A stretch of DNA of 64,000 bases from Saccharopolyspora aridisoli (GTDB lineage Bacteria > Actinomycetota > Actinomycetes > Mycobacteriales > Pseudonocardiaceae). This document shows, piece by piece, positions 1 to 10,311 of this stretch. A program made the translations under genes and the position numbers. The stretch is from assembly GCF_004348445.1 (NCBI RefSeq), contig NZ_SMKV01000007.1:62001-126000 (forward strand), read 5' to 3'. Position 1 is the first letter of the stretch. Each line of letters opens with the position of its first letter. Under the pieces are notes generated by a model. It had not been told where the DNA came from. It saw only the letters and a program-made list of their open reading frames with translations, and searched no databases.

Positions 1-1
1 G

Positions 2-118
2 AGCCGCTCGGACGTGGCGAAGGTCGTGATCACCGAGCAGACCGTGCGGGAGAACGTCAACCCGACGATCGTGGCCCGTCAGGCATCGCGCCGGGAGCGC
101 CGCGAGAAGTCCGCCTGA
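2..118 (+). CDS. clpX: ATP-dependent Clp protease ATP-binding subunit ClpX, C-terminal end (partial)
   Basis: The window opens inside this gene; only the last 38 codons are present, in the frame that starts at base 2. The visible tail contains [19 protein letters not shown] and ends RRERREKSA, which matches the conserved C-terminal end of actinobacterial ClpX, the AAA+ unfoldase that feeds substrates to ClpP. Position upstream of valS and folC agrees with the usual actinobacterial order clpX ... valS-folC. A clear intrinsic-type hairpin follows the stop. Identification rests on the short tail plus context, so it is good but not certain. Confidence 0.8.
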   Translation, partial: SRSDVAKVVITEQTVRENVNPTIVARQASRRERREKSA

Positions 119-134
119 GCTGTCATTTCGCGAA

Positions 135-166
135 CGCCCCGTGCCGGTCTCGGCACGGGGCGTTTT
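135..166 (+). terminator. Intrinsic terminator after clpX
   Basis: Perfect 12-bp stem (135-146 with 151-162), four-base loop, then TTTT at 163-166. It begins 17 bases after the clpX stop. Confidence 0.85.
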
Positions 167-290
167 CGTGGCCCGTCACCCAACCGGTCATGCCGGTCAG
201 GTCGCGGGCACCCGGTGCCATGTCCTGCGGCGCCGCGGTGAATAGTTGATGTTGGATGGGGTGGCGACGACGAGTCCGGGAGTGCCTGCC

Positions 291-929
291 ATGAGCGAGA
301 TGCACGTTCTGCTGGTCCACGGGATGACCGGTGCAGGTCCGTGGCACTGGCAGCAGTGGCTGGCCGGGCAGCTCCGTGACCACGACGTCGAGGTCCACGC
401 ACCGCTGCTGCCGGACCCCGACCGGCCGGATCTGCGGCGATGGCTGCCCGCGCTGCGGGAGGAGCTCGCGGCGGTGCCGCCGGAAGCGGAGCTGGTGGTG
501 GCCGCGCACTCGTCCGGAGCGGCGCTGTGGCTGCACCACGCTGCCAGCGCGGGTACGGAGCACCGCAGCGCGGACCGGGTCCTGCTGGTGGCCCCGCCGG
601 ACACCGAGTGGGACCACCCGGACTCCCGCGACATCACCCCGTACCCGGCTGATGCGACGTCCTTGCGCCGCGCGGCAGGCATGACCCGCCTGGTGGTCGG
701 CACCGGAGACGTCTACCTGCCGATGCACCGCGCCCACGCCCTGGCCGAGGACCTGCAGGTCGAGATGGACATCATCCTCGACGGAGGTCACCTCAACACC
801 GACGCCGGCTACGGCCCCTGGCCCGCGATCCTGCGCTGGACCCTCTACGGGACAGTCCCCCTCCACGACCGCTTCAACACCGACGCCTACACCGCAGGCC
901 GCTCCCAAGAACAACTCCGGCTCGTCTGA
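291..929 (+). CDS. RBBP9/YdeN-type alpha/beta hydrolase
   Basis: A 212-residue small serine hydrolase. The N-terminus has the oxyanion strand-loop LLVHGMTGAGPWHWQQWL, and AHSSGAALW around residue 80 is the nucleophile elbow, with Ser in the H-S-S-G form typical of RBBP9/YdeN rather than the usual G-x-S-x-G. A late GTGDVYLP segment and a GGHLN motif would carry the acid and the catalytic His. No signal peptide, so cytoplasmic. An in-frame ATG at 246 exists, but homologues begin close to the VLLVHG strand, so 291 was chosen. It stands alone; substrate unknown. Confidence 0.75.
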   Translation: MSEMHVLLVHGMTGAGPWHWQQWLAGQLRDHDVEVHAPLLPDPDRPDLRRWLPALREELAAVPPEAELVVAAHSSGAALWLHHAASAGTEHRSADRVLLVAPPDTEWDHPDSRDITPYPADATSLRRAAGMTRLVVGTGDVYLPMHRAHALAEDLQVEMDIILDGGHLNTDAGYGPWPAILRWTLYGTVPLHDRFNTDAYTAGRSQEQLRLV

Positions 930-1084
930 CTCCACCGCCCCACCGACCACCGCCGTACTCAGCGACCGATCACGGCGTTGATCAGGGTCACCACCACCAC
1001 GGTGCCGGGTGGACCCGATCACGGCGGTGTCCGGGGTCATCGGTGTCTGGTGATGCCGATTGCCGCAGCCGGGGTCGGGGTGGC

Positions 1085-1939
1085 TCAGGTGTGGAGGTGG
1101 TCGCCTATGAAGTCGACCAGGTTGGGGAGGGCCTTGCGGAAGTAGGTCTTGTTGTGGCGGCCCGGAGTCGTGGAGGCGTAGGTGGGCCTGGCGAGGCGGA
1201 TGAAGCGGCGGGTGCCCTCGATGAAGCGGTCGCCGTTGCCGCACCAGACGCCGATCGGCAGGTCACCGAGGCTGTCGATGTGGCGCAGCGGGTCGATCGC
1301 CTTCCACTCCGCCTCGTTGGTGAACGCCCGTCGCTTGCGCATCTCGCGCCAGTTGGTGTGCAGTGCCGGGGCGATCGCGCCCGCCGCCTGCAACGGGTCG
1401 CCGAGCTCGCGGCGTCGCCGCGCGTACACCAGCGCGCCGAAGCCGCCCATCGAGATGCCCGCGGCCGCGACCGGGGCGCTGAGCCCGCGCTCGTTCAGCC
1501 ACTGCGGGACCTCGTCGAGCAGCATGCTCATCGCGTCGTCATCGGAACGGCGGTGCCAGTAGTTGTTCGGACCACCGTCCACCGCGAGCAGCATGAACGG
1601 CGGAACCCGTCCCGCCGCAACGGAGTTCGACAGCCACACCGGCAGACCGCTGACCGAGTCCATCGCGTCGCCGAACCGCCCGTGCAGCATCAGGCAAACC
1701 GGAAGCCCCTCGGCTGGAACATCCCTGGGGCGGATCGCCACCACGTCCACGTTCTGCTCGCGCGCCTGGGAGTAGAGCCGCTCCACGGAGACGTTCTTGG
1801 CGAGCGACACGCGCTGCTCGACCGGATGGCCCGCGCTGTCGGTGCTCAACCCGAGCCCGACTGCCGCCAAACCGGCGACACCCGAGGTCAGAAGCGTGCG
1901 CCGGGGCAGCGGGGCGCCGATCAATCGTCGGTGGGGCAA
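1085..1939 (-). CDS. Secreted esterase-like alpha/beta hydrolase (Tat signal)
   Basis: About 284 residues. The N-terminus has a twin-arginine signal, PRRTLLTSGVAGLAAVGLGL, predicting Tat export. The catalytic elbow GISMGGFG and the earlier CLMLHGRFGDAMD oxyanion strand place it with the esterase D/antigen-85-like hydrolases; a final GRHNKTYFRKALP supplies the likely catalytic His. The start is a TTG at 1939 because AGGAGG lies six bases before it. A GTG at 1996 overlaps the fdhD stop by 4 bp and is an alternative that would put an unusual leader before the Tat motif. It is co-directional with fdhD and probably co-transcribed. Substrate unknown. Confidence 0.7.
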   Translation of the reverse strand: MPHRRLIGAPLPRRTLLTSGVAGLAAVGLGLSTDSAGHPVEQRVSLAKNVSVERLYSQAREQNVDVVAIRPRDVPAEGLPVCLMLHGRFGDAMDSVSGLPVWLSNSVAAGRVPPFMLLAVDGGPNNYWHRRSDDDAMSMLLDEVPQWLNERGLSAPVAAAGISMGGFGALVYARRRRELGDPLQAAGAIAPALHTNWREMRKRRAFTNEAEWKAIDPLRHIDSLGDLPIGVWCGNGDRFIEGTRRFIRLARPTYASTTPGRHNKTYFRKALPNLVDFIGDHLHT

Positions 1940-1992
1940 ACCAGTCCTCCTCGAACACCTCCGGGCATCCTCCCAACCGCACCAGGTGTCCG

Positions 1993-2829
1993 TCACGCGG
2001 ATTCGGTGATCGCCACGCGCTCCGCTCCGGTGTAGACGTTCATCGAGGAGCCGCGGAGGAAGCCGATGAGCGTCATGCCCTGCTCCTCGGCCAGGTCCAC
2101 GGCCAGCGAGGACGGCGCCGAGACCGCTGAGAGCATCGGCACGCCCGCCATCGCGGCCTTCTGCACCAGCTCGAACGACGCCCGGCCCGACACCATCAGC
2201 ACGCAGCTGGTGAGCGGCACGCGACGTTGCATCAGCGCCCAGCCCATCACCTTGTCGACCGCGTTGTGCCTGCCGACGTCTTCGCGCACCACGAGCAGCT
2301 CACCGCGCGCGTCGAACAGGCCTGCCGCGTGCAGGCCGCCGGTGGAGTCGAAGACGCGCTGGGCCGCGCGCAGCGCGTCGGGCAGTCCGATGAGGGTTTC
2401 GGGGGCGATGCTCAGCGGGTCGGTGGCGGGGGAGTGGCGGGTGCGCAGCTTCACCGCGTCCAGCGCCGCCTTCCCGCACACCCCGCACGAGGAGGTGGTG
2501 TAGAAGTTGCGCTCCACGGAGGCCTCCGGCATCGCGACGCCGGGGGCGAGCGCGATGTCGAGCACGTTGTAGGTGTTGCGCCCGTCGGGTCCGGGGCTGT
2601 CGCAGTAACGGGCGGTGGCCAGCTCGTCGCGGTCGGCGATGACGCCTTCCGTCAGGAGGAAGCCGTGCGCCAGCTCCACGTCGTGGCCGGGTGTGCGCAT
2701 CGTCACCGACAGCGGCTTGCCGTTGACCCGGATTTCCAGAGGTTCCTCGGCGGCGAGGGTGTCCGGCCTGGTCCGATTGCCGTTCTCGGCGATCCGGAGC
2801 ACCGGACGCCGCACCGTGACCCGTCCCAT
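1993..2829 (-). CDS. fdhD: Formate dehydrogenase accessory sulfurtransferase FdhD
   Basis: 278 residues, the family length. FdhD transfers sulfur from IscS to the molybdenum cofactor of formate dehydrogenases. Diagnostic features: [12 protein letters not shown] near the start, the [10 protein letters not shown] motif (two cysteines, the sulfur-carrying pair), [14 protein letters not shown], and the [13 protein letters not shown] segment. ATG start with GGAGG upstream. Divergent from the OFA-type carrier at 2937, which points to a formate or oxalate role for the pair, although no formate dehydrogenase subunit gene is in the window. Confidence 0.93.
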   Translation of the reverse strand: MGRVTVRRPVLRIAENGNRTRPDTLAAEEPLEIRVNGKPLSVTMRTPGHDVELAHGFLLTEGVIADRDELATARYCDSPGPDGRNTYNVLDIALAPGVAMPEASVERNFYTTSSCGVCGKAALDAVKLRTRHSPATDPLSIAPETLIGLPDALRAAQRVFDSTGGLHAAGLFDARGELLVVREDVGRHNAVDKVMGWALMQRRVPLTSCVLMVSGRASFELVQKAAMAGVPMLSAVSAPSSLAVDLAEEQGMTLIGFLRGSSMNVYTGAERVAITESA

Positions 2830-2936
2830 TGCGCCTCCTCGGAACTTTGTTTCGGTTTGAGGTTGGACGACTCGTTCTGGCCGTTGCCAACAGTATGCTC
2901 GGCGCGCTGATCAACGTCGCGAAGCCGGGAGGCCCA

Positions 2937-4274
2937 ATGGTTTCAGGGCTGCTGTCACCCAGTCGAATGGTCGCTCCACCGGATTGGAGCCGCTGGCTGA
3001 TCCCACCGGCAGCGCTGGCGGTGCACCTGTCGATCGGGCAGGTCTACGCGTGGAGCGTGTTCAAGCCGCCGCTGGAGGAGGCCCTGGGTCTGTCGGGCAC
3101 CCTGAGCGCGCTGCCGTTCCAGCTGGGCATCGTCATGCTCGGGCTGTCGGCCGCGGTGGGCGGAACCCTGGTGGAGAAGCGCGGCCCGCGCTGGGCCATG
3201 ACCGTCTCGGCGGTCTGCTTCTCGCTCGGGTTCCTGATCTCGTCGCTGGGCGTCGCGCTGGGCCAGTACTGGCTGGTGGTGCTGGGATATGGCTTCGTGG
3301 GCGGCATCGGGCTGGGCATCGGCTACATCTCGCCGGTGTCCACGCTGATGAAGTGGTTCCCGGACCGGCCGGGCATGGCGACCGGCATCGCCATCATGGG
3401 TTTCGGCGGTGGTGCGCTGATCGCCTCGCCGTGGTCGACGCAGATGCTGGACACCTTCGGCGAGGACCGCTCCGGCATCGCGCAGACCTTCCTGGTGCAC
3501 GGCCTGGTCTACGCGGTGTTCATGTCGCTGGGCGCGCTGCTGGTGCGGGTTCCCGCTCCGGGCTGGCGTCCCAAGTCGATGCCGCAGCAGGTCGTCAAGC
3601 CGATGATCACCACGGCCGACGTGACGGCCAACACCGCCTTGCGCACCCCGCAGTTCTGGCTGCTGTGGGTGATCCTGTGCTGCAACGTCACCGCGGGCAT
3701 CGGCATCCTGGAGAAGGCGTCGCCGATGATCGTGGGCTTCTTCTCCAACAGCGCGACTCCGGTGGCCACCGGCGCGGCGGCCGGGTTCGTGGCGCTGCTG
3801 TCGCTGACCAACATGGCCGGTCGGTTCGTCTGGTCGTCGGCGTCGGACGTGGTGGGGCGCAAGAACATCTACCGTCTCTACCTGGGCGGCGGAACGCTGC
3901 TGTACCTGGGAATCCTGCTGTTCGGCGCGACCGGCGTCCCGGTGTTCGTGCTGTGCGCGATCCTGATCCTGTCGTTCTACGGCGGGGGTTTCTCCACCGC
4001 GCCGGCGTACTTGAAGGACCTCTTCGGCAACCTGCAGGTCGGCGCGATCCACGGCCGGCTGCTCACCGCGTGGTCGGTGGCCGGTGTGCTCGGACCGCTG
4101 ATCGTCAACGCCGTCGCCGACGCGCAGGAAGCGAGCGGCGCGAAGGGGCCCGAGCTGTACGCGGTTTCGCTCTACATCATGATCGGGCTGCTGGTCGTCG
4201 GCTTCATCGCCAACGAGCTGATCCGCCCGGTCGCCCCGAAGTTCCACGAACCGGCGAAGGGAGGAGACAAGTGA
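2937..4274 (+). CDS. OFA-family MFS transporter (oxalate/formate antiporter type)
   Basis: 445-residue major facilitator with about 12 hydrophobic segments. The first helix region [18 protein letters not shown] and the [22 protein letters not shown] stretch are typical of the oxalate:formate antiporter family. The start at ATG 2937 has GGGAGG six bases upstream; in-frame starts at 2829 and 2895 would add an unlikely leader. The gene ends in a 4-bp GTGA overlap with a tiny membrane protein. Being divergent from fdhD, it may import or export formate, oxalate or another small carboxylate. The exact substrate cannot be read from sequence. Confidence 0.85.
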   Translation: MVSGLLSPSRMVAPPDWSRWLIPPAALAVHLSIGQVYAWSVFKPPLEEALGLSGTLSALPFQLGIVMLGLSAAVGGTLVEKRGPRWAMTVSAVCFSLGFLISSLGVALGQYWLVVLGYGFVGGIGLGIGYISPVSTLMKWFPDRPGMATGIAIMGFGGGALIASPWSTQMLDTFGEDRSGIAQTFLVHGLVYAVFMSLGALLVRVPAPGWRPKSMPQQVVKPMITTADVTANTALRTPQFWLLWVILCCNVTAGIGILEKASPMIVGFFSNSATPVATGAAAGFVALLSLTNMAGRFVWSSASDVVGRKNIYRLYLGGGTLLYLGILLFGATGVPVFVLCAILILSFYGGGFSTAPAYLKDLFGNLQVGAIHGRLLTAWSVAGVLGPLIVNAVADAQEASGAKGPELYAVSLYIMIGLLVVGFIANELIRPVAPKFHEPAKGGDK

Positions 4275-4387
4275 CGACCGCGAACCGCCGATTTCTCCTG
4301 GTCATCGCCTGGCTCTGGGTGGGCGTCCCATTCCTCTACGGCCTCTACGAACTCATCACCAAGGTCACCAAGCTGTTCACCGGCTGA
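4271..4387 (+). CDS. MFS transporter small subunit (38-aa single-helix protein)
   Basis: A 38-codon gene starting at GTG 4271, overlapping the transporter stop by 4 bp and preceded by GGAGGAG. The product is basic at the N-terminus, then has one hydrophobic segment [19 protein letters not shown], then a short KVTKLFTG tail. Small one-helix proteins coded directly after OFA-type carriers are known as MFS transporter small subunits. The tight coupling strongly suggests equimolar synthesis and assembly with the carrier. Confidence 0.75.
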   Translation: MTTANRRFLLVIAWLWVGVPFLYGLYELITKVTKLFTG

Positions 4388-4400
4388 CCTGGTGGCCATC

Positions 4401-4439
4401 GCGAGAGGGGCGCGGCTCGACGAGTCGCGCCCCTCTCGC
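4401..4439 (+). terminator. Hairpin terminator after the OFA transporter pair
   Basis: Perfect 14-bp GC-rich stem (4401-4414 with 4426-4439), 14 bases after the small-subunit stop. No U tract, as is common in high-GC actinobacteria. Confidence 0.7.
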
Positions 4440-4514
4440 GTGCGCGTGCCAGGTGTCACACGCCCGCTGGTCGCGGCCGGGGTATGCCCGGGGGAACCGC
4501 CGTTCGGGCACTCG

Positions 4515-4520
4515 TAGAAT
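4515..4520 (+). promoter_or_regulatory. -10 box of leaderless valS promoter
   Basis: TAGAAT ending 7 bases before the GTG at 4528, with no Shine-Dalgarno sequence between. This is the spacing expected when transcription starts at the start codon. Confidence 0.55.
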
Positions 4521-4527
4521 CCGACGT

Positions 4528-7176
4528 GTGACACAGACCCATGCAGCCGCAACCCGTGAACTCCCGTCGACCTGGAATCCGGCCGACGTAGAGGCCGAGC
4601 TGTACGAGCGCTGGGTAGCCGCCGAGTACTTCACCGCCGACCCCAACAGCGGCAAGCCGCCGTTCTCGATCGTCATCCCGCCGCCGAACGTCACCGGCAG
4701 CCTGCACATCGGCCACGCCTTCGAGCACACGCTGATGGACATCCTCACCCGGCGTCGCCGGATGCAGGGCTACGAGGCGCTGTGGCTGCCGGGCATGGAT
4801 CACGCGAGCATCGCGGTGCAGGCGCTGGTCGAGAAGCAGCTGCGGGAGGAGGGCATCGACCACCGCGAGCTCGGCCGCGAGAAGTTCCTGGAGCGCGTCT
4901 GGAGCTGGAAGGAGAAGCACGGCGGGGCGATCCTGTCGCAGATGCGTCGCCTCGGCGACAGCGTCGACTGGTCCCGCGAGCGCTTCACCATGGACGACGG
5001 CCTGTCCCGCGCCGTCCAGACGATCTTCAAGGACCTCTACGACGACGGCCTGATCTACCGCGCCGAGCGGCTGGTCAACTGGTCGCCGGAGATGCGCACC
5101 GCGATCTCCGACATCGAGGTGGAGCACAAGGAGGTCGAGGGCGAGCTCGTCTCCATGCGCTACGGCGACGGTGACGACGCGATCGTGGTGGCCACCACGC
5201 GGGTCGAGACGATGCTCGGCGACACCGCCATCGCGGTGCACCCGGACGACGAGCGCTACCGGCACATGGTCGGCACCGAGGTCGAACTGCCGCTGACCGG
5301 CCGCAAGATCCCGATCGTCCCTGACGAGCACGTCGATCCCGAGTTCGGCACCGGTGCGGTCAAGGTGACCCCGGCGCACGACCCGAACGACTTCGAGATC
5401 GGCAAGCGGCACGACCTGCCGATGCTCACGATCATGGACGAGCAGGGCCGCATCGCCCACACCGGAACCCGCTTCGACGGCATGGACCGCTTCGAGGCCC
5501 GGGTCGCGGTGCGCGAGGCGCTGCGCGAACAGGACCGCATCGTCGCCGAGAAGCGCCCGTACGCGCACAGCGTCGGGCACAGCTCGCGCTCCAAGGAGCC
5601 GATCGAGCCCCGGCTGTCCCTGCAGTGGTTCGTCAAGGTGGGCCCGCTGGCGCAGGCCGCGGGTGACGCCGTCCGCGACGGCCGCGTCGACGTGCACCCG
5701 CCTGAGATGGCCAAGCGCTACTTCGACTGGGTCGACAACCTGCACGACTGGGCCATCTCGCGGCAGCTGTGGTGGGGCCACCGGATCCCGATCTGGTACG
5801 GCCCCAACGGCGAGGTCGTGTGCGTCGGACCGGACGAGGAACCGCCGTCGGGCGACGGCTGGCACCAGGACGAGGACGTCCTCGACACCTGGTTCTCCTC
5901 CGGCCTCTGGCCGTTCTCGACCATGGGATGGCCGGACCAGACGCCGGACCTGGAGAAGTTCTACCCGACGTCCGTGCTGGTCACCGGCTACGACATCCTC
6001 TTCTTCTGGGTCGTCCGGATGATGATGATGGGCCTGTACGCCATGAAGGACCGGGACCCGGCCGAGGCAGTCCCGTTCAAGACCATCGCGCTGCACGGCA
6101 TGGTCCGAGACGCGCACGGCAAGAAGATGTCGAAGTCCGCGGGGAACACCGTCGATCCGCTGGAGTGGATGGACACCTACGGCACCGACGCGCTGCGGTT
6201 CACCCTGGCGCGCGGCGCCAACCCGGGCACCGACTCGCCGATCAGCGAGGAGTGGGTCTCGGCGTCGCGCAGCTTCGGCACGAAGCTGTTCAACGCCACC
6301 AAGTTCGCGCTGATGAACGGCGCCCGCGTGCCGGAGTCGCCGTTGCAGCGGGAGTCGCTGACCGACGCCGACCGCTGGATCCTCGACCGCGCCGACGCGC
6401 TCGTGTCCTACGTGGACGACATGATGGAGGACTTCCAGTTCGCCAAGGCCACCGAGGCCCTCTACCACTTCACGTGGGACGAGTTCTGCGACTGGTACCT
6501 GGAGCTGTCCAAGGTCCAGATGGACGGCTCCGAAGAGCGCGCCGAGCGCACCCGCGAGGTCCTCGGCCACGTCCTCGACGTGCTGCTGCGCCTGCTGCAC
6601 CCGACTATCCCGTTCCTCACCGAGACCCTGTGGACGGTGCTGACCGGCCGCGAGTCCGTGGTGATCGCCGACTGGCCGGAGGCCACCGGCGCCGAGGCCG
6701 ACACCGGTGCGGCCGACCGGATCGCGGCGACCCAGAAGCTGATCACCGAGATCCGCCGGTTCCGCTCCGACCAGGGCCTCAAACCCGGTCAGAAGGTCGC
6801 GGCGCGGCTCAGCGGGGTCGAGGAGCTGGGGCTGGCCGAGCACGTGGCCGCGGTGCGCTCGCTGGCCAAGGTCACCGAGCCGGAGGACGGCTTCACCTCG
6901 TCGGCCTCCATCGAGGTCGGCCTGGCCGGCGGCAACGTCGACGTCGAGCTGGACCTCTCCGGGGCGATCGACGTCGAGGCCGAGCGCAAGCGCCTGGCCA
7001 AGGACCTCGCCGCCGCCGAGAAGGAGCTGTCCGGAGCCGACAAGAAGCTCGGCAACCAGGCGTTCCTGGACAAGGCCCCGGCCGAGGTGGTCGACAAGAT
7101 CAAGGCCCGCCGCGAGGTCGCCGAAGGAGACATCGCCCGCATCACCGCTCGCCTGGAAGCCCTCCCGCAGGGCTGA
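4528..7176 (+). CDS. valS: Valyl-tRNA synthetase
   Basis: 882-residue class I synthetase that charges tRNA-Val. Signature HIGH is in [17 protein letters not shown] (about residue 60) and the KMSKS loop is [13 protein letters not shown] (about residue 535). A CP1 editing domain lies between them, and the last ~70 residues form the expected coiled-coil arm ([20 protein letters not shown] and following). The start is GTG 4528: the conserved N-terminus begins [12 protein letters not shown] shortly after it, and a TAGAAT box lies just upstream. Next to folC, as in mycobacteria. No T-box is seen. Confidence 0.97.
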   Translation: MTQTHAAATRELPSTWNPADVEAELYERWVAAEYFTADPNSGKPPFSIVIPPPNVTGSLHIGHAFEHTLMDILTRRRRMQGYEALWLPGMDHASIAVQALVEKQLREEGIDHRELGREKFLERVWSWKEKHGGAILSQMRRLGDSVDWSRERFTMDDGLSRAVQTIFKDLYDDGLIYRAERLVNWSPEMRTAISDIEVEHKEVEGELVSMRYGDGDDAIVVATTRVETMLGDTAIAVHPDDERYRHMVGTEVELPLTGRKIPIVPDEHVDPEFGTGAVKVTPAHDPNDFEIGKRHDLPMLTIMDEQGRIAHTGTRFDGMDRFEARVAVREALREQDRIVAEKRPYAHSVGHSSRSKEPIEPRLSLQWFVKVGPLAQAAGDAVRDGRVDVHPPEMAKRYFDWVDNLHDWAISRQLWWGHRIPIWYGPNGEVVCVGPDEEPPSGDGWHQDEDVLDTWFSSGLWPFSTMGWPDQTPDLEKFYPTSVLVTGYDILFFWVVRMMMMGLYAMKDRDPAEAVPFKTIALHGMVRDAHGKKMSKSAGNTVDPLEWMDTYGTDALRFTLARGANPGTDSPISEEWVSASRSFGTKLFNATKFALMNGARVPESPLQRESLTDADRWILDRADALVSYVDDMMEDFQFAKATEALYHFTWDEFCDWYLELSKVQMDGSEERAERTREVLGHVLDVLLRLLHPTIPFLTETLWTVLTGRESVVIADWPEATGAEADTGAADRIAATQKLITEIRRFRSDQGLKPGQKVAARLSGVEELGLAEHVAAVRSLAKVTEPEDGFTSSASIEVGLAGGNVDVELDLSGAIDVEAERKRLAKDLAAAEKELSGADKKLGNQAFLDKAPAEVVDKIKARREVAEGDIARITARLEALPQG

Positions 7177-7303
7177 CGCGCAACGGGAAGGGGCCCTCCT
7201 GGCGAGGACCCCTTTCCGCCTCCAGCGGGCCTGGGCGGTCGTCCACCAGGCAAGACGTAGACTTCAACCTCGGCATTTTCGTCGTTGGTAGGGGAGTGGG
7301 CAC

Positions 7304-8671
7304 TTGACCGGCATGGATCCCGCCGCGTTGCACGAGCTGCGCGTGGTGGAGGCCGAGCTCAACGAACGCTGGCCGGAGACCAAGATCGAGCCGTCGCTGG
7401 ACCGCATCCGCGCGCTCACCGACCTGCTCGCCGAACCGCAGCGCACCTATCCGGTCGTGCACATCGCGGGCACCAACGGCAAGTCGTCCACGACGCGCAT
7501 CATCGACGCCCTGCTGACCGGGCTCGAACTGCGCACCGGCCGCTACACCAGCCCGCACCTGCAGCTGGCCACCGAGCGCATCGGCGTCGACGGCGCTCCG
7601 ATCAGCCCGGCCGGCTACGTCGAGGCGTACCGCGACGTGGCGCCGTACGTGTCCATCGTGGACTCCCAAAGCGACGTCAGGATGAGCAAGTTCGAGGTGC
7701 TCACCGGCATGGCGTTCGCCGCGTTCGCCGACGCCCCGGTCGACGCCGGGGTCGTCGAGGTCGGGCTCGGCGGCAGCTGGGACGCCACCAACGTCGTCGA
7801 TGCCAAGGTCGCGGTGATCTGCCCTGTCGCGCTGGACCACGCCGAATACCTCGGCACCGACCTCGCGGGGATCGCCCGCGAGAAGGCCGGGATCATCAAG
7901 CCCGAGTCCATCGTGGTCATGGCTTCCCAGCCCGCCGAGGCGCAGCAAGTGATCATGGACCGGATCGCCGAGGTGGACGCGACCGTGGCGCGCGAGGGCC
8001 AGGAGTTCGGCGTGCTGGAGCGGACCGTCGCGGTCGGCGGTCAGCTGCTGAAGCTGCAGGGCCTCGGCGGCGTCTACGACGAGATCTTCCTGCCGCTGCA
8101 CGGCGAGCACCAGGCCCGCAACGCGGCGGTCGCGCTGGCGGCCGTCGAGGCGTTCTTCGGCGCGGGTGCGGAACGTCAGCTGGACGCGGAGCGCATCCGC
8201 TCCGCGTTCGCCTCCGTCATCGTGCCCGGCAGGCTGGAACGCGTGCGCGCGGCACCGACGGTGCTGGTCGACGCCGCCCACAACCCGCACGGCACCCGCG
8301 CTCTGGCCGACGCGCTGAGCTCGGAGTTCTCCTTCCGCAAGCTGGTCGCGGTGGTGGGCGTGCTGGGCGACAAGGACGCGCGCGGCATCTTGGCCGAGCT
8401 GGAGCCGGTGGTGGAGGAGCTGGTGCTGACCCGCAACTCCTCGCCGCGCTCGCTGGACCCTGACGAGCTGGCCGGGATCGCGCTGGACATCTTCGGGCAG
8501 GACCGGATCATGGTCGAGCCCCGGTTGGACAACGCGGTCGAGCAGGCGATCCAGCTGGCCGAGGAGACCGACGATCCCGGTGAATCGGTGTCCGGCGGCG
8601 GTGTGGTGATCACCGGGTCCGTGGTGACCGCGGGAGAGGCCCGCGCCCTGTTCGGCAAGGAGCCCGCGTGA
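7304..8671 (+). CDS. folC: Folylpolyglutamate synthase / dihydrofolate synthase
   Basis: 455 residues. FolC adds glutamate to dihydropteroate and to folates. Visible: P-loop HIAGTNGKSSTTR (about residue 52), TGRYTSPHLQLATERI, the GLGGSWDATNV motif, and the C-terminal ligase segment VLVDAAHNPHG. Start TTG 7304 has GGGGAG seven bases before it; the ATG at 7313 would sit too far from it. It overlaps the following DUF4233 gene by 4 bp, so translation is probably coupled. Confidence 0.95.
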   Translation: MTGMDPAALHELRVVEAELNERWPETKIEPSLDRIRALTDLLAEPQRTYPVVHIAGTNGKSSTTRIIDALLTGLELRTGRYTSPHLQLATERIGVDGAPISPAGYVEAYRDVAPYVSIVDSQSDVRMSKFEVLTGMAFAAFADAPVDAGVVEVGLGGSWDATNVVDAKVAVICPVALDHAEYLGTDLAGIAREKAGIIKPESIVVMASQPAEAQQVIMDRIAEVDATVAREGQEFGVLERTVAVGGQLLKLQGLGGVYDEIFLPLHGEHQARNAAVALAAVEAFFGAGAERQLDAERIRSAFASVIVPGRLERVRAAPTVLVDAAHNPHGTRALADALSSEFSFRKLVAVVGVLGDKDARGILAELEPVVEELVLTRNSSPRSLDPDELAGIALDIFGQDRIMVEPRLDNAVEQAIQLAEETDDPGESVSGGGVVITGSVVTAGEARALFGKEPA

Positions 8672-9132
8672 GCGAGACGGGAGCGGTCGTGGCCGAGGAG
8701 TCCCAGCCCGAGAAGGGCTTGCCGGAGCCGCCGGAGGGCGTGCGCGACCCGTGGAAGGGTCTGCGCGGCATCATGGCGGCCACGCTGGCGCTGGAGTTCA
8801 TCACGTTCCTGCTGGCGCTGCCGGTGGTGTGGAAGTTCGGCGGCGGGGTTACCAGCGCCGGCTTCGTGATCGTCATCGTGCTGTCGGTGCTGATGCTGGT
8901 GGCGGCCTTCGTGCAGCGCCGCCCGTGGGGCCTGGGATTCGCGCTGGCGCTTCAGGCCGCGATGATCCTGTGCGCCTTCATCCACCCGTCGATCGGCATC
9001 ATGGGTGCGATCTTCGCGTTGATCTGGGCCTACGTCCTGCACCTGCGCAAGGACATCGCCAAGCGCATGCGCGAGGGCCAGCTCTACGACCAGCTCGGTC
9101 ACCCGCCGGGGTACCCCGAGGGCACCGACTAG
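8668..9132 (+). CDS. DUF4233 domain membrane protein
   Basis: 154 residues with about four hydrophobic segments (for example TLALEFITFLLALPVVW and FVIVIVLSVLMLVAAFV) after an acidic, proline-rich N-terminus. It begins at GTG 8668, overlapping folC by 4 bp. A DUF4233 membrane protein between folC and ndk is a conserved actinobacterial arrangement. Function unknown; the fixed position suggests a link to folate or nucleotide metabolism, but nothing in the sequence shows a reaction. Confidence 0.85.
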   Translation: MSETGAVVAEESQPEKGLPEPPEGVRDPWKGLRGIMAATLALEFITFLLALPVVWKFGGGVTSAGFVIVIVLSVLMLVAAFVQRRPWGLGFALALQAAMILCAFIHPSIGIMGAIFALIWAYVLHLRKDIAKRMREGQLYDQLGHPPGYPEGTD

Positions 9133-9210
9133 TCTCACCTGCGAGAACCGTCGGATCCGCGCGAAGTTCGAAAACACCACGCGGGTCTCGAACTACGCTG
9201 TCCCCCACGG

Positions 9211-10311
9211 TCAGGTGAGGTCGACGACCGCTCGGCCCAGGATCTCGCCGCGGTTGAGGGCGTCGAAGGCGTCCTGGACCTCTTCGAAGGGGTAGCGGCG
9301 GCTGATGGCGTCCTGAGGGCGGAGCTGACCTCCGGCCACCAGGTCGAGCAGGACCGGCATGTCCCGGCGGGGCTTGGCTCCGTAGGAGCCCTTGATCTGG
9401 AGCTTGCGCCGGGCGATCGTGGCGAGGTCGAACTCGCCGGTGGTGCCGCGGGCGGCGATGCCGACGACCACGACCTGGCCGCCTTCGACGACCGAGTCCC
9501 TGGCCACGTTGAACGTCGGGACCGCGCCCAGCGCCTCGAAGGCGACGTCCACGCCTCGCCCTCCGGTCAGCTCGCGGATCACCGCGGGAGCGTCCACTTC
9601 GGACGAGTTCACCGTGTGCGTGGCGCCGAGCCGCCGGGCGCCTTCGAGCTTGTCCTCGCTGAGGTCGACCGCGATGATCGTCGAGGCGCCGAAGATCGAG
9701 GCCAGCTGGATCAGCGCCGAGCCGACTCCACCCGCCGCGACCACCGCCACGGTGTCGCCGACCTGCACGTTCGCCGCGTGCCGCAGCGCACCGTAGGCCG
9801 TCATCGTCGAACACCCGACCGAGGCCACGTCCGACAGCTCGACCCCGTCCGGGACCCGGTACACGGAGGTCGCCGGGGTCACGCACCGCTCGGCCATCCC
9901 GCCTTGGGAGTACATCCAGACGGGTTCGCCGCCGGGCCGGTGCAACCGGGTGTCGTCGTCGTAGAGCTTGCCCTGCCCCCGGTTGAACCGGAAGAACCGC
10001 TCGCAGATCTCCTCGTTGCCGCGCGAGCACTGCACGCACTGCCCGCACGGCATGATGAAGCTGGTCACGACCGGGTCGCCCACCGACAGCCCGCTGACGC
10101 CGGAACCGAGTTCGGAGACCACACCGGCCACCTCGTGGCCGAGCACGGCGGGGGTGGGGAACGGCAGCTCGCCCTTGATCACGTGCAGGTCGCTGTGGCA
10201 GGCACCGCAGGAGCGCACGTCGATGGCGACCTCACCGGCCCTCGGCGTCGGATCGTCCAGCTGCTCGATCCGCAGCGGCTCGTTGGCGGCGGTGTGAACG
10301 GCGGCGCGCAT
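9211..10311 (-). CDS. Zinc-dependent alcohol dehydrogenase (MDR family)
   Basis: 366 residues. Catalytic zinc ligands: Cys in SCGACHSDLH and the GHEVAGVV glutamate. Structural zinc cysteines: CGQCVQCSRGNEEIC. The Rossmann motif is VVAAGGVGSALIQ. It resembles the NAD(P)- or mycothiol-type alcohol/aldehyde dehydrogenases of actinobacteria. The start at 10311 is an ATG with GGAGG upstream. It is monocistronic, reads toward the folC-DUF4233 operon, and is divergent from the PhoD gene. Substrate cannot be named. Confidence 0.85.
   Translation of the reverse strand: MRAAVHTAANEPLRIEQLDDPTPRAGEVAIDVRSCGACHSDLHVIKGELPFPTPAVLGHEVAGVVSELGSGVSGLSVGDPVVTSFIMPCGQCVQCSRGNEEICERFFRFNRGQGKLYDDDTRLHRPGGEPVWMYSQGGMAERCVTPATSVYRVPDGVELSDVASVGCSTMTAYGALRHAANVQVGDTVAVVAAGGVGSALIQLASIFGASTIIAVDLSEDKLEGARRLGATHTVNSSEVDAPAVIRELTGGRGVDVAFEALGAVPTFNVARDSVVEGGQVVVVGIAARGTTGEFDLATIARRKLQIKGSYGAKPRRDMPVLLDLVAGGQLRPQDAISRRYPFEEVQDAFDALNRGEILGRAVVDLT

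Noticed and set aside
123-1244. Long minus-strand open frame over the hydrolase gene
   Set aside because: Arg/Pro/His-rich shadow of the real plus-strand hydrolase and of high-GC intergenic DNA; no family motif.
4441-4527. T-box element before valS
   Set aside because: The gap is under 100 bp, no T-box core sequence is present, and the -10 box next to the start suggests a leaderless transcript.
4456-6843. 795-codon minus-strand frame opposite valS
   Set aside because: Typical high-GC antisense shadow; valS motifs on the other strand are complete.
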